From Lithodes maja (lineage: Eukaryota; Arthropoda; Malacostraca; Decapoda; Lithodidae), in the NCBI GenBank assembly GCA_037953745.1, contig JBAKBP010012996.1, forward strand, positions 1 to 64,000: 64,000 bases of DNA, read 5' to 3'. Below are positions 22,553 to 33,610 of the stretch, one piece after another. The notes beneath the pieces were generated by a model. It searched no databases. It was not told the DNA's origin and saw only the letters and a list, made by a program, of their open reading frames with translations. Position numbers and translations under genes: made by a program. How positions within the stretch are numbered: the stretch's first letter is position 1; each line of letters starts with the position of its first letter.

Positions 22553-22676
22553 ACCCCACCGTACAAAGGTGCCGCGTCTTCCCGCCATCGCAGTGCGGCG
22601 GTTCTGCCAGATGCGCCCGGACTTACTTTCACTTTCCTGTTTTACGTGAACATTGTATGATTGGCGGGAGAAACTT

Positions 22677-22750
22677 ACGTTTTACCGGGCTAGCTGCTAC
22701 GTTTTACGGGGCTACTCCCGTAAGACGTAGCAGCTAGCCAGGTAAAACGT
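22677..22750. other. Large imperfect hairpin
   Basis: ACGTTTTACC...GCTAGCTGCTACGT...ACGGG is mirrored by CCCGT...ACGTAGCAGCTAGC...GGTAAAACGT. The arms are about 34 nt around a loop of about 6 nt, with few mismatches. It lies inside the TIR element near its right end and could be a foldback remnant of another insertion or a structural signal. Confidence 0.85.
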
Positions 22751-23158
22751 ATGCTTTCCCGACTTTTGACATACGTGAGCGCGAGTCACGTATCTGATTC
22801 GAAATCCAAAACATACCGGGCGGCCTTGGCCGCACCCACCACCTCCCAGACCAGCGTGGCTACTCCCGCCATGCGTACCAACCCCCATGACTAGCCACAA
22901 TTTCATTTACGTTTTGGTACTAAGCCCTTACGTTTTACGTATTCGGTTGCCAACTACCAATAAACCTTCGTACGGGAGCATACGGGAGCATAGCATATAG
23001 TGAATGTGTGACCCCAGCATAAGTCTGTTATCATTCCCCTCCAAATTTACTCATTTTGATGAATGCAAGCAAAAAACTTTTATAAGTTCCTCCATTACAA
23101 AATATATATCTATATAATGTTTGTTATTCTTTCTTGGACTGTTTCGGGGGATTTACAA

Positions 23159-23466
23159 TCAATCATAATTATATATACTGTATATAGTAGATATTAGAAC
23201 TCATCTCACTTGGCTAAATTACTCGTCTCGTCAATCAGGTCAGGTGAAGATATCGAGATATAATGGACACCCAGATCGATGGATATGATGCTAGCCAAAA
23301 AAAAAAAATCAATCATATACTGTATATACTGGATATTAGAACTCATCTCAGTAGGCTAAATTACTCGTCTCGTCAATCAGGTCAGGTAAAGGTATCGAGA
23401 GATAATGGACACCCAGATCGATGGATATTATGCTAGCCAAAAAAAAAACAAAAAACAAAAAAAATT
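23159..23466 (+). repeat. 150-bp tandem duplication with A-rich ends
   Basis: Two near-identical units start TCAATCATA at 23159 and 23309. Each contains GATATTAGAACTCATCTCA and TCGTCAATCAGGTCAGGT and ends GATGCTAGCC or TATGCTAGCC followed by poly-A. The poly-A after each unit makes a dimeric retroposed sequence possible, but no RNA polymerase III boxes are evident. Confidence 0.85.
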
Positions 23467-23718
23467 GGATTTCACATAATGTTGACCATCGGTTTTCATT
23501 GTATTACATGCCTGTATGTCCACGTTAAACTCCTAACCTCCAAATTTTGTTTTAGGCTTAACTCCAATAAACTACTTTAAAAGCCTGTTCATATTCAAAG
23601 ACATTTACTGGATTGCCTTATTTCCTTACAACTTTAATGTACTGTACACATTCTTATACAATGCGTCTAACTCGAACTTCAAACTTGTCTGACTATTAAG
23701 CGATTTGAAGTTGACTGA

Positions 23719-24146
23719 AAATAACAACAATATGGGTTGGAAAAGTACCGGGTATACATCTACAATAACAACAATATGGGTTGGAAAGTACCGGTATACA
23801 TCTACAATAACAACAATATGGGTTGGAAAGTACCGGTATACATCTACAATAACAACAATATGGGTTGGAAAGTACCGGTATACATCTACAATAACAACAA
23901 TATGGGTTGGAAAGTACCGGTTATACATCTACAATAACAACAATATGGGTTGGAAAGTACCGGTATACATCTACAATAACAACAATATGGGTTGGAAAGT
24001 ACCGGTATACATCTACAATAACAACAATATGGGTTGGAAAGTACCGGTATACATCTACAATAACTACAATATGGGTTGGAAAGTACTGGTATACATCTAC
24101 AATAACAACAATATGGGTTGGAAAGTACCGGTATACATCTACAATA
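23719..24146. repeat. 42-bp minisatellite, about ten copies
   Basis: The unit contains AATAACAACAATATGGGTTG then GAAAGTACCGGTATACATCTAC and is repeated about 10.2 times with rare single-base changes and two single-base insertions. Since 42 is a multiple of three, frames stay open on both strands and encode 14-residue repeats. This is a consequence of the period and not evidence of a gene. Confidence 0.96.
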
Positions 24147-25112
24147 CATATAGCCTACCGATATTAAAAACACGAAAATAATAATATACAACAATTCATA
24201 TGAAATATACGACAGGACAACATATCACAATTTGTTGTGTTCATACTACAGATCTATCAAATTTGGAAGACAGCAAAACGTTTCAATAAGTATTTTTTTT
24301 CTTATGTGTGTATGAAGGAGACAAACGGCAGGCTGAGTGTAACGAGTGTCTCACCCAAAGCCAAAAGAATGACAGGGAGCCAAATTCAAGGGACGTTTGG
24401 GTCAAAATGCCTGGGCAAAAGGAATATATAGCAGTCTAAGTCATAGGATGAAGGAAAGATTAATTAAGGGAGAGAGTTTGTTGAGTAGTAGAAAAACCGA
24501 GAAGAACACTGAAGGTTGTAATACTGATAGAAGAGTGAAATAGTTCACAATCTTTGCTGGTCAACTGGTCAACACATAAAGAAATGGACCGTGATAATTA
24601 AAATGCATACATGGAAAGATTACAGAGCATTCAAATCCAAAACAAAAGCAATGTTAGCATTTCAATAAATTACAATTGATTATAATTATGTATGACTTTT
24701 GAGGTTATAGTAGTTGACATAACATTTATACAGGAATCAGTGCACTTATGTACAGTAAGTCGTTTGTGTGGCACGTGGTTCATATTCAGTCCCTTTTCTG
24801 GTACTTGCCCTACGATTATTTAGTTACCATTCTCAATAATCTGTATTTTTTTAATTGTATTGAAACATGTAGGCAAGAAATTAACTCTTTAAATATGGGA
24901 GGCCTTTCCTGAACGTATTAATATCGTCTGATGATAGACAAACTAAAACATCAAGATATACTTTACAGAAGGAGATACTCGAGGTAGTTTTACCCCTCTT
25001 GACTATCAGAAGTCTTACCTATTTTGAATAAGATAACCTGAAATTAGCAATAATAAAATAGGAATAATGTCATTCATACTGGAAGGGTACACTCCGTAAT
25101 CCAGATGAAGAA
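24147..25112. other. No recognised gene
   Basis: AT-rich unique-looking sequence. One 64-codon plus frame at 24237-24431 has no recognisable feature. I see no repeats beyond short A/T runs. Confidence 0.65.
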
Positions 25113-25115
25113 TAT

Positions 25116-25171
25116 TAGTCCATGAGCCAAGACCCGAATTTTGGGATATCGGTACCACCCGGGGTGACTAA
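25116..25171. repeat. Left terminal inverted repeat of the PIN/CXC transposon
   Basis: About 56 bp, pairing with 30654-30699. It includes GATATCGGTACCACC and GGGGTGACTAA. Relative to the right arm it has an extra ~10 bp around CCGAATTTTG. Confidence 0.85.
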
Positions 25172-25443
25172 TTCTCTTAGGTGTTTTTAGCTTGCTACAT
25201 GTCTCTAGTTTATGTTTTGATATGATAGCCCTTGCACATTGGTAGCTTAATGGTCGTTATCACTTCTTGAATAGACATACCCTACCGAAAATTCCGATTT
25301 TTTTTTAAATGTCAAATTTGGGGACAGGAATGCCTAAATGTCAACAAAATGCATATAGTAATTGTCACATTTAATACAAGTCCTGTAAATACACACTAAG
25401 CATGCCATGGGCTTGTACATACTATTATGGCAAATTACTACTC

Positions 25444-28400
25444 CTAAATATCATCTACATCAGACTCGGAATCTGACTGTTGTGCCACCGGCTCTTCTTC
25501 AATAGCCGTGTTCTGACATGTCTGTAACCTGCACATGTCCGTGCATTTTAGACCATTGCTGAGGCAAGTACACTTAGGGAGTTCGCATGACCGCACACAC
25601 TTGCAAGACAGTAGCTGCATAACAGCATCTGGTGCTGGTGAGCCTCGCATCCAGTTGACGGCAAGCTTACCGTCCTCATATCCAACCGCAGTCTGTTGGG
25701 TTCGCAACAAATGGCTGGCTCTGAAGACTTCTCCTCCAGATCGCAGCCTGGTAGTTTGCACGCAGTGCATGCATGAAGAGGCAGTCCTCACAAGGAGGGA
25801 GTTGACTTGACTCTACCTCTCCACGTCTTGCACAGAACAGCTCATACCGAAGCTTGTTTACCTTAGTTGTGTGGGTAGATGGTAGGTACATGTGGCAGGT
25901 GATTTCCTGTAGCTTCTCAAAGAGTTCAGGAGACACTTCCCATGAGCGTCCAAATTCGTGAAAAGCATCCTGGTATGTCTTGTCCATCTTCACCTGCTTG
26001 AGTGTCGTCATCTTCCCTCGGCCAGCGAATGCACTGACGGTATCACAGCCTGTAAAGGCATGCATACCAATCAATGAATCACACACGCTGCCTCCCAGTG
26101 TGCGGCTCAGTGTGGTGATATCCAGGAATCTTGTCCGGTTCTTCGTCCCGCACTTCTGGAACAGAGGGGATGGGATCTTGTGGCACATGCCAAGACACAA
26201 CACCATGACGTCTGTATCTTCTGCAGTGATGATGACAGACTTGTTCCCAGATTCTGCTGCATGAAGTGCATGGAGAAGAAGGCGTGTGTCTGCTTCTTCT
26301 TGAGTTGACTTAAGCTCAGGAGCCTCTTCCCACTGCTCTTTGGTGATCTTGAAGCAGCGCTGCTCACATGTGACATACAGCTCTTTGTCCTTGAGCTTCT
26401 CCCTGTGCTGTGGTGCCTTCCATTCTTCTACCAAGAACTTGATAAGACTTGCCTTGTTGGAGGAACTACCGAGTAACTTTCTCCACTGCTGGATGTTGTG
26501 CCCAGGTTGAATGTTCTTGAAATGAATTCCTGTGCCTGCACTTCTTTTGGCTCGTTCTGCATCCTTGATGGATGTCTCCTTGTAGATATCAAACACAACA
26601 TCAATGCGCCTGCTCTTAGCATCTTCATGAACAGCGTGACTCAGTGCTGTACCTGCAAGCTGTGAAAAAGTTTTGTCGTTTCCCTTCAGTTTGTGGACCA
26701 GGCTCATCCCATCAATTATGGTAGCAGAGGGCTCGGGTATCACTTCTGCAGGAGAAACATTCCTCTCTAACTCCTTTGCTAGGGCAGCCTTGTTGGTCTT
26801 GCGGAGAGACCCATCACCGCTGGCAAGTGCCCAAGGCAAAGGCCCAAGGGGATGAGCCAAGACATCACTCATTTTGAGCTTTCTGTTCTCGGCAACAAGG
26901 ATCATCTGGCCAAATAGGTTCCTGTCAGCCTTTAAGATAGCCTCCTTGGCATGGTCTTGTGAGCGTGGCTTCATTCTGATGTTAGTGAACGTTCTCAGTT
27001 TCGTCTTCGTCATCGTGTCATGCAACTGTATAGTTGGCGTATCGATCTCCAGGCGCTCTTCCTTGAAGGCTTGATATGCATCCTCTCCTATTCTGTAGGC
27101 CCCTAGAAGGTCTTTGACAACTTCTGGTGGTGCCATAGTCGCAGTTGACAAACTGACAAGATCTTCTTGCTCTGCGTTGAAGGGGTTCAACCAGCTGGTC
27201 TCCATCAGTTGAACTAAAGATTGGACATCGGCCTCATCTCTTCTAATCCTGGCCATCTGTAGGTCTGGGTGGCTGAAGTCAGTATACTTTTGGCCTACTA
27301 CCATAGTCCTGAGCTGCCTTAAGTACCTGCTGCGATACTCCGATGTCAGGTAGTACCTGGCGACAGCTCCGCCTTTCAGGCTGAAGCCTTTTGTGCCCCC
27401 TGGTGTCTGGGTGTCTTTGTTGATCGTCTCTTCGATTGTCTGGTCCACAGGGATCCGTCCAAAGGGATTCTTGCTACCGATCTGGACCGAAAAGCCACCT
27501 TGCATGAAGTGTTCATGGACCTCTGGGTGTTCAATGGGCAGTCGAGACATCAAGGCATAGTAGTAGGTTAGGAACCGGGCATAGTTCACTTTGTCATAGG
27601 CAAAACACCATGGTATCATCTGTCGGATTGCTCCTAGGTGGAGCATCCAGTTGCCTTCTCTGGAGGCTCGAATTAAGTCCAGCATGATCTCAACCATGTC
27701 CAGGTATGACATCCAGAATGCTGAGAGGTTGTGTTCATCTCTGAGGGTCTCAAGATAAACTTGGAAAAGCTTCATGATATGTGTGCATGATTCACTCTCC
27801 ATCAGCTCTTGAAAGAGTCCCTGAGACACATTGCTGTGAAAGCTGTTGATGTCCTTCAGTGTTTCATCTAGATGGTGTATGTCCCTTGAATGGTTTTCTT
27901 CTAGCCATGAAAGGAAGCCTTTCCATGCAAGCCTCATCAGTGCTTCATACACGAGCTTGTGTAGTCTCACTGCTCTGTTGTACCTCTTGCCGTTCATCAC
28001 TCCTGACACTGATCCTTCTGCGATGATACCTGATTCCACACACAGATCTCTAAGACCTGCATCTTGAAACCTCTTTCCTATGGTGGAGATGAGATTACAG
28101 ATTGTGTGGAAGACGCCCATCCTGATGATAATGTTCTTGAACTTCTCTTGTTTCCAGATAACTTCGGCAGCTTTGGCATAGAGTGCTTGATCAAACACGC
28201 ACACAATCTTGTTAAGCTGTAAGGACTGCATGATAGCATGCGTTTGTTCCAAGATTTCATTAACGGTGGACATTTCCGTTGCGGGAGCATTGATAGTGGG
28301 CAGGTAGCTTACAGTGTCCTGAACCACTGCAATGTCTCTGCGCATTTTGATGTTGAACCCAGTCCAACTGCTGATGGACTGGTCCTCATGGTCTGACATT

Positions 28401-30102
28401 CGAGTAAGAAGTCAGATATGGTTCTTTGTCTTTGAATCCTGGACTTCCTTGGTAGTGTCGACATATGTAGTCTCAATCCTAGGTGGCCCTGCCCGCCGCC
28501 CAACATTGTATATTGGCAGCATTGATGATGTCTGAGTGATGCTTCTTATCTTGGACTTGGTAATCTCTGGCAGGACTTTCTCTGGCACAGAGCCTGCAAC
28601 CTTGGACTGGACAGCAATGCCATTGACTCTATGAGAAGTACCTGCTCCACTTAGGGTCTCTTCAAGTCGGTCAATGTTATCCCAGGCCAGGGTTGTGAAC
28701 ACACCAGGGTAGATGTTTGCTGGCAGTGGAATGTCATCCTTTGAGCATTCCAGCTTCTGGATACAAAGGGCTGTATCGATCTCCTCAAACATTGAGTAAG
28801 ACACACAGTGACCAAGACGATTCAGAGTTCGGATCAGTTCTGTGTTTCCTGTCAAAGACTTTACAGCATTGGTCAGCAGTACGTGCTTGGGTGGTTTTGT
28901 CTTGCCACTGGTAACAGCAAAGACCAAGTCACTGCCAAAGGAAGTGGCAAGACGTTGAGCTCTTTCAGAGGGAGTTTCACACTCACACTCTCCTGTCAGC
29001 AGGGTGTGCAGGAATTGAGTGGCTGCTGCAGGAATGACATTCTGATCTGTATCGGGAGGCCATGGCTGACTCACATCTTGTTTATTGATCTCATTCCTCA
29101 GCTGCATTCCTGCTTTGGTTAAGACATCTTCAGAGTTAGCTGCTCTTGCTTCTTGCAGGTCTTTTGCCATTTTGTGTGCTTGCCGGGCAAGGTCGTCCAT
29201 TGAGAGGCTGCGTGGATAGATTAGAAGCTTTCCTTTCTCATCTGGGACAAAGCGTAGTGATTCTCCAAACTCGGTTTCAATCTTTCGGCGAACATGTTTC
29301 TTTGTCGCTGGTTTCAGTTGGATAATACCACGGGACATCATGGATCTCTCAAGCCTAGATGTGAGGTTTATCATAGGCAGTACCTCTGGGTTGGGGAATA
29401 ATTTGGTCCTTATATACAAGCAGAGTTCCTCGAGGGCTTCTGTCTCAACCTCTTCGTAGCGTGCTTCCTCGCTTTCTTCCTGATTTTCACCTGCACCCGA
29501 CCTGGCGGCCGCTGGGAAATCATCTTTTGTGAAGAGTTTGTAGCACGACTTGTGGTAGTGACCCTCTGCAGCAACAAGGTCTCTGCTAACTAAACCAAGG
29601 ATTCTCTGGTTGAGTTTCCTTATTGCTGCTCTGCGAATCTTCTCATCTGCTCGTAGCTCAACACACTGTATGAGTGGCTCCCTTGTCTTTGTTGTTTTTA
29701 TGTACTTGCTTGACTTCTCGCAGAAGATACATCCTTTGGCATACACCCTGCTAGTACTAGGGGCATCCCTTGATGCCCTCCTCCTGGGGTCGACGCTTGC
29801 TGATTCTATCTTGACACCCTTGGCAAGGATAGAATCCAGTGACTTCTTCATTGTAAAGAGACTACGACATTTACGGTGATAATGTATGTGTGGTATTCCT
29901 CCTTCTTCAAGGCCCTTGGCTGCTTCCAGGACTGGATCATGCTGCCTGATTTCTGCAGCCCTGAGCAATGTGTTCCAGGAGTCCAAATCCTGTGGTGACA
30001 CCAGAGCATCGCTGTCATCATCAGAGCAGTGGATGATACAGTCGATCCGTGCTCTCTTCCTCGCAGATGGTTCCATCCTGCCGTCAAACAGTCGACACAC
30101 AC
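25444..30102 (-). pseudogene. Large protein with zinc modules, possible RNase-H-like motifs, PIN/FEN nuclease and CXC domain
   Basis: About 1550 codons. N-terminal CIIHC...HYHRKC and CIFCEK...HYHKSCYKLF look like two related zinc modules. The middle has AWDNIDRLEETLSG and VFDQALYAKA...VFHTICNL, conserved-looking Asp/His positions that could be an RNase-H-fold transposase core. The C-terminal third has a FEN/XPG-style PIN series: IIDGMSLVHKL, VVFDIYKETSIKDAER, EEADTRLLLHA, TAEDTDVMVLC, HAFTGCDTVSAF. It ends in a CXC/tesmin-like cluster, CKCVRSCELPKCTC...CTDMC. An in-frame TGA at 28412-28414 and a one-base shift near 25680 break it. TTTTTTGCAG ending at 30103 looks like a splice acceptor, so the first exon may lie upstream. 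The function is probably transposition; the catalytic assignment is inference. Confidence 0.75.
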
Positions 30103-30653
30103 CTGCAAAAAATATCACCATTAAACCATGAACAAACAAACACATTACATGGAAACCACTCTACATATGTTTGCTCCTTCCAATAATAAATTATCCCCAA
30201 AATATAACCAAAAATCCCCAAATATGAAATAAACCCCTAAATATGGAGAAACTTGAAATACACATCGGAATAATTCTTGTAGAGAATCAAATAAGCTACA
30301 AGAGCTGTTAGAATATATTTTTCAATGTTCCCCATATTTAAGGATTTATTCTAGATTTAGAGGAAAATACCCAAAATATAGAGTATATTCCGAAATATGA
30401 GGAAATTTGAAAAATACCTAGGAACAACTCTGGTAGAGAATATAATTCTACATAGGTGTTCAAAGTTTCGCGATGATTGTGTGATGGATTTTAAAGAAAA
30501 TGAGGAAAACGCCGAGCGTCACGCTAAAAATCTTTATTTTTGGGTAGCGCCCCTATTGCATCAAAAAAATTAGACTAAGCTACCAGTGCGAGAAGGCTAT
30601 CATATCTTAATGTACTTACAGTCACTCTATAAACATTTTAGTACCATTCGTGT

Positions 30654-30699
30654 TTAGTCACCCCAGGTGGTACCGATATCTGGCCTGGCTCATGGACTA
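30654..30699. repeat. Right terminal inverted repeat of the PIN/CXC transposon
   Basis: It reads TTAGTCACCCCAGG...GGCTCATGGACTA and mirrors 25116-25171. Confidence 0.85.
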
Positions 30700-30702
30700 T
30701 AT

Positions 30703-31037
30703 GGTATACCGTAGCCAAATGTTCTTATGTTTTTATGTTCAAATGTAAGAAGTATTTTCAGCCATACAATATCGGCATTTTCTGTCTTTGTTCTCTGCTC
30801 AGCATTGTAGTTTGTGTGTGAGTGTGTGTTGTACACCACTTTGTAACTGTCACCTTAATAAAAAAAATGAAATGAAAAAAAAAAAAAAAAAAAAAAAAAA
30901 TTCACTGCCTCTAACTCACCTTGGGGCCCGAGTCACATGACCACTTATACCTCACTTTAGGACCGAGTTTTACGACCTTTTTTTCTTGCAGCATTTTGGA
31001 ACTCGTGTATTATAGGTATCAGCATAAATACTAACGT
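30703..31037 (+). other. Gene-free spacer with poly-A tract
   Basis: AATAAA near 30857 precedes a TGAAATG phrase and about 26 A residues (30875-30901), as expected of the 3' end of a retroposed transcript or SINE. The upstream part includes a (TG)n run at 30816-30832. No coding potential was seen. Confidence 0.6.
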
Positions 31038-31039
31038 TA

Positions 31040-33379
31040 TAGTCATCCTCCTATGAAATGAGCTACAAGGTGGTGTCCCTCGCCCTGTGCGGTGTTGCCA
31101 AATATTCAAAGCTTTAACAACAAATGTTAGTTTTTCAGGCTATTAACAAATTAATTTTAGCTTTTATGACTATATATATTATATTACAATTTATAAAGGT
31201 TATGTGGTGTTAAGAAACATATAATTTTAAGGATATATAGAAGGAATTTATACAACATATGGCACGCTATTTAGAACATGCTGCCATTTTTCTGGGGACA
31301 GCTATAAATAGATCGAAGGAGTAGTATGATATGCGACGTTGCCAAGTAATGTCAATGCGGTTCTGTTGGCTACGCACGCACTCACACACACCCCTACAGA
31401 TACACACACAAACACACACATACATACACAATCTCCAAAATGCAATATAGCACAATGTAATCCCATCAAAAGAGAGAGAGCGAGAGAGCTGGATACGAGT
31501 AATGGCATGCTTTAAAGGGTCTCAAACAACGACAACCACATCACCCAGGTAAGACGGTCACTAACCCTCATTCATAGCGCGACCACCATGGAAGAAAAAA
31601 CTCGCAAAAGTTACTCTCATCTTCATAGCCAGGCAAGGGAGATGCTGTACAATGTAAATAGGTATTTTCAAGAGAGAAGGGAAACAGAGGACCTATGGTA
31701 GATCCCTCAAAAACTGTTGTTCGTACAGCCCAAGCTACCAACGTGAGTGAATCAACAGTGAAGCGAATTTGCTCCAAATTAAACAAAATTGGTGATACTG
31801 AGAATGAACCTGAGAAGCCCATATTCTCCTCACCAACAAAAAATCTTCCTCAAACAGTAACAAATGTTGATGATTTCGATATATGTGTGTTAAGGAGAAC
31901 AATCTTGGAATTCTACGAGAGGAATGAAATCCCTACAATATACAAAATCATGGAAGAGATCAGAGAAAAGATCAACTACACTGGTAGCCCTGAGTCTCTT
32001 CGCAGAGTTGTGTTGAAAATTGGCTTCAAATTTGCCAAGGTTAATGGGCGCCAATTTCTCATGGAAAGAAGCGACGACGTGCTTGCGCTCAAAATTTTTA
32101 CAAGAGATGCAACGCCTACGAAAATCGTGCCATAATTTTGTTTACCTAGATGAAACCTGGGTAAACCAAAATTACACTGTCCCTAAGTGTTGGATTGACT
32201 CTGCATCCCCCAAAGCTACAGGGATTAAGGCACCCCTGGTAAAGGCAGCCACTTAATTATTCTGCATGCAGGGACCAAGTATGGCTTCATCAACACTGCT
32301 GATTTGGTTTTCCAAGCAAAGAATGATGGATACTACCATAACCAGATGAACTCGACAGTGTTTGAAAACTGGTTTAAGGACCAGTTACTTCCAAACATTG
32401 CACCCAACTCGGTCATCGTCATGTATAATGCTTCCTACCATTCAGCCCAAGTTGAAAAACAGCCCCCCTCATCCTGGAGAAAAGCAGAAGTCAAGGACTG
32501 GCTACTAAAAAAAGGAGCTCAGCCCAGTGACGAGCTATTGAAAGCTCAGTTACTTGAGCTGGCTAAAAAATATGTCACAGGCAAAAAGTATGTCATTGAT
32601 ACTCTGGCTCAACAAGCAGGACATAGGGTTGTACGGCTACCGCCATACCACTGTCAATACAACCCTATTGAATTCATTTGGGCTCAAGTCAAAACATACG
32701 TAGCCAAGAAAAATACATTTAAAATGGCCGACGTCAAACTGCTCGTCAAGGAAGCATTTGATCAAGTTACGCCGTACAACTGGGAGCAGGCAGTGAAGCA
32801 TGCTGAATAGCTTCAGGAAAGTGATGCAAAGCTGGATGTTGCAGTTGATCATCTAGTGGATTCGTTCGTCATCAACATTGCAGACAATAGTTCTGATGAA
32901 GAATTACTGGAGTAATCATCATAATCAGAGAGAGGAATAGGCTTCCAGGGGACACCTCTATAAAAAAAATGCGCCCAGACTTTTACCTCAATGGTGGTGT
33001 GGAAAAAAAGGCAAAACATTAAAGACTGAGATCAAATTGTCTAACAGTAACTACCATAAAACTATATAGACATTGCCGGTAAAGAAGGGGTTAATGGAAA
33101 GTCTATTCATGTAATTATATAAAAAGTCTATTCATGTAATTATATACAAATATAGCCTACCTATTACTTCGTTTCTGTAACTTTTATACAAGAATACCAA
33201 TAACCCTTCCAGACATAAAAACGTCTTTTACATTTATTTCAAGTTTCCCTTCTAAATGTGATAGAATAGAACGTTGCTTGGTTTCCAGTTTTCTAATAGG
33301 TTTGTTTTGGTAAAAATGTGGCACCACCGCACAGGGCGACCTTGACCTCCTTGGAGCTCATTTCAGTTGAGGTTGACTA
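31040..33379 (+). mobile_element. Tc1/mariner-superfamily DNA transposon, decayed
   Basis: The ends TAGTCATCCTC...GAAATGAGCTACAAGG and the inverse CCTTGGAGCTCATTTC...GAGGTTGACTA are imperfect inverted repeats. They continue to TCGCCCTGTGCGGTG / CACCGCACAGGGCGA. TA dinucleotides at 31038-31039 and 33380-33381 fit the TA target duplication of this superfamily. Length is 2340 bp, with one transposase on the plus strand. Confidence 0.85.
31589..32915 (+). pseudogene. DDE_3-type transposase of the Tc1/mariner superfamily, broken
   Basis: The frame starts at MEEKTRKSYSHLHSQAREM (31589) and shifts near 31693 into VDPSKTVVRTAQATNVSEST, a helix-turn-helix region. It shifts again near 32080 and 32240. 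Catalytic landmarks are VYLDETWVNQ (first Asp, near 32150), VMYNASYHS (32421-32447) and YNPIEFIWAQVK (Glu, near 32670). The second motif should read DNASYHS: its catalytic Asp codon is now TAT at 32424-32426. A premature TAG at 32808 is followed by 35 in-frame codons ending at 32915. Three frameshifts, one stop and a lost catalytic residue make it non-functional. Confidence 0.88.
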
Positions 33380-33381
33380 TA

Positions 33382-33606
33382 GATGGAAATAGTTAGCTGG
33401 ATTACAATGAAACTTGAACTCTGAAACAACTAGACAAGTCACCAGTTGATGGGAAAAGAACCCGGACATTCTTGACCTTGACCGTGCTAATCCTCCTTAA
33501 TTATCCTACTGACTCCACCCCCAACCAACGATTCCTATTGTCCTATCCAAATTACTAATGAACTCTCTCTCTCTCTCTCTCTCTGTTTAGTTTCAATATG
33601 AATACA
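33382..33606. other. Short spacer with (CT)n
   Basis: No gene is visible. A (CT)n tract lies at 33561-33583. The final four bases before the LTR (ACAC, 33607-33610) are the target duplication of element A. Confidence 0.75.
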
Positions 33607-33610
33607 ACAC

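Larger units (their letters stand above)
21093..23019. mobile_element. Non-autonomous TIR element, 1.9 kb
   Basis: Terminal inverted repeats begin TGCTGGGGTCACACATTCAC at 21093, and the exact inverse ends at 23019. They are flanked by TA at 21091-21092 and 23020-23021, a TA target duplication. Subterminal regions are rich in CGTATGCTCCCGT / TACGGGAGCATA. No frame longer than ~115 codons and no transposase motif was seen, so it must be moved in trans. The superfamily is unresolved: TA fits Tc1/mariner, but I do not recognise the TIR. Confidence 0.75.
25116..30699 (-). mobile_element. DNA transposon encoding a PIN/FEN-nuclease and CXC protein
   Basis: Terminal inverted repeats begin TAGTCCATGAGCC at 25116 and end GGCTCATGGACTA at 30699. 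Both continue inward to ATATCGGTACCACC and GGGGTGACTAA, with a ~10-bp indel between arms. They are flanked by TAT at 25113-25115 and 30700-30702, a candidate 3-bp target duplication. Inside lies one very long minus-strand coding region with one stop and one frameshift. I know of no named superfamily with this TIR and domain set. Confidence 0.82.

Noticed and set aside
23705..24194. Repeat-peptide frames on both strands
   Set aside because: They arise from a 42-bp minisatellite whose period is divisible by three; no signal, start context or non-repeat domain supports a gene.
25535..29122. Plus-strand frames across the PIN/CXC transposon
   Set aside because: They are antisense shadows of the long minus-strand coding region.
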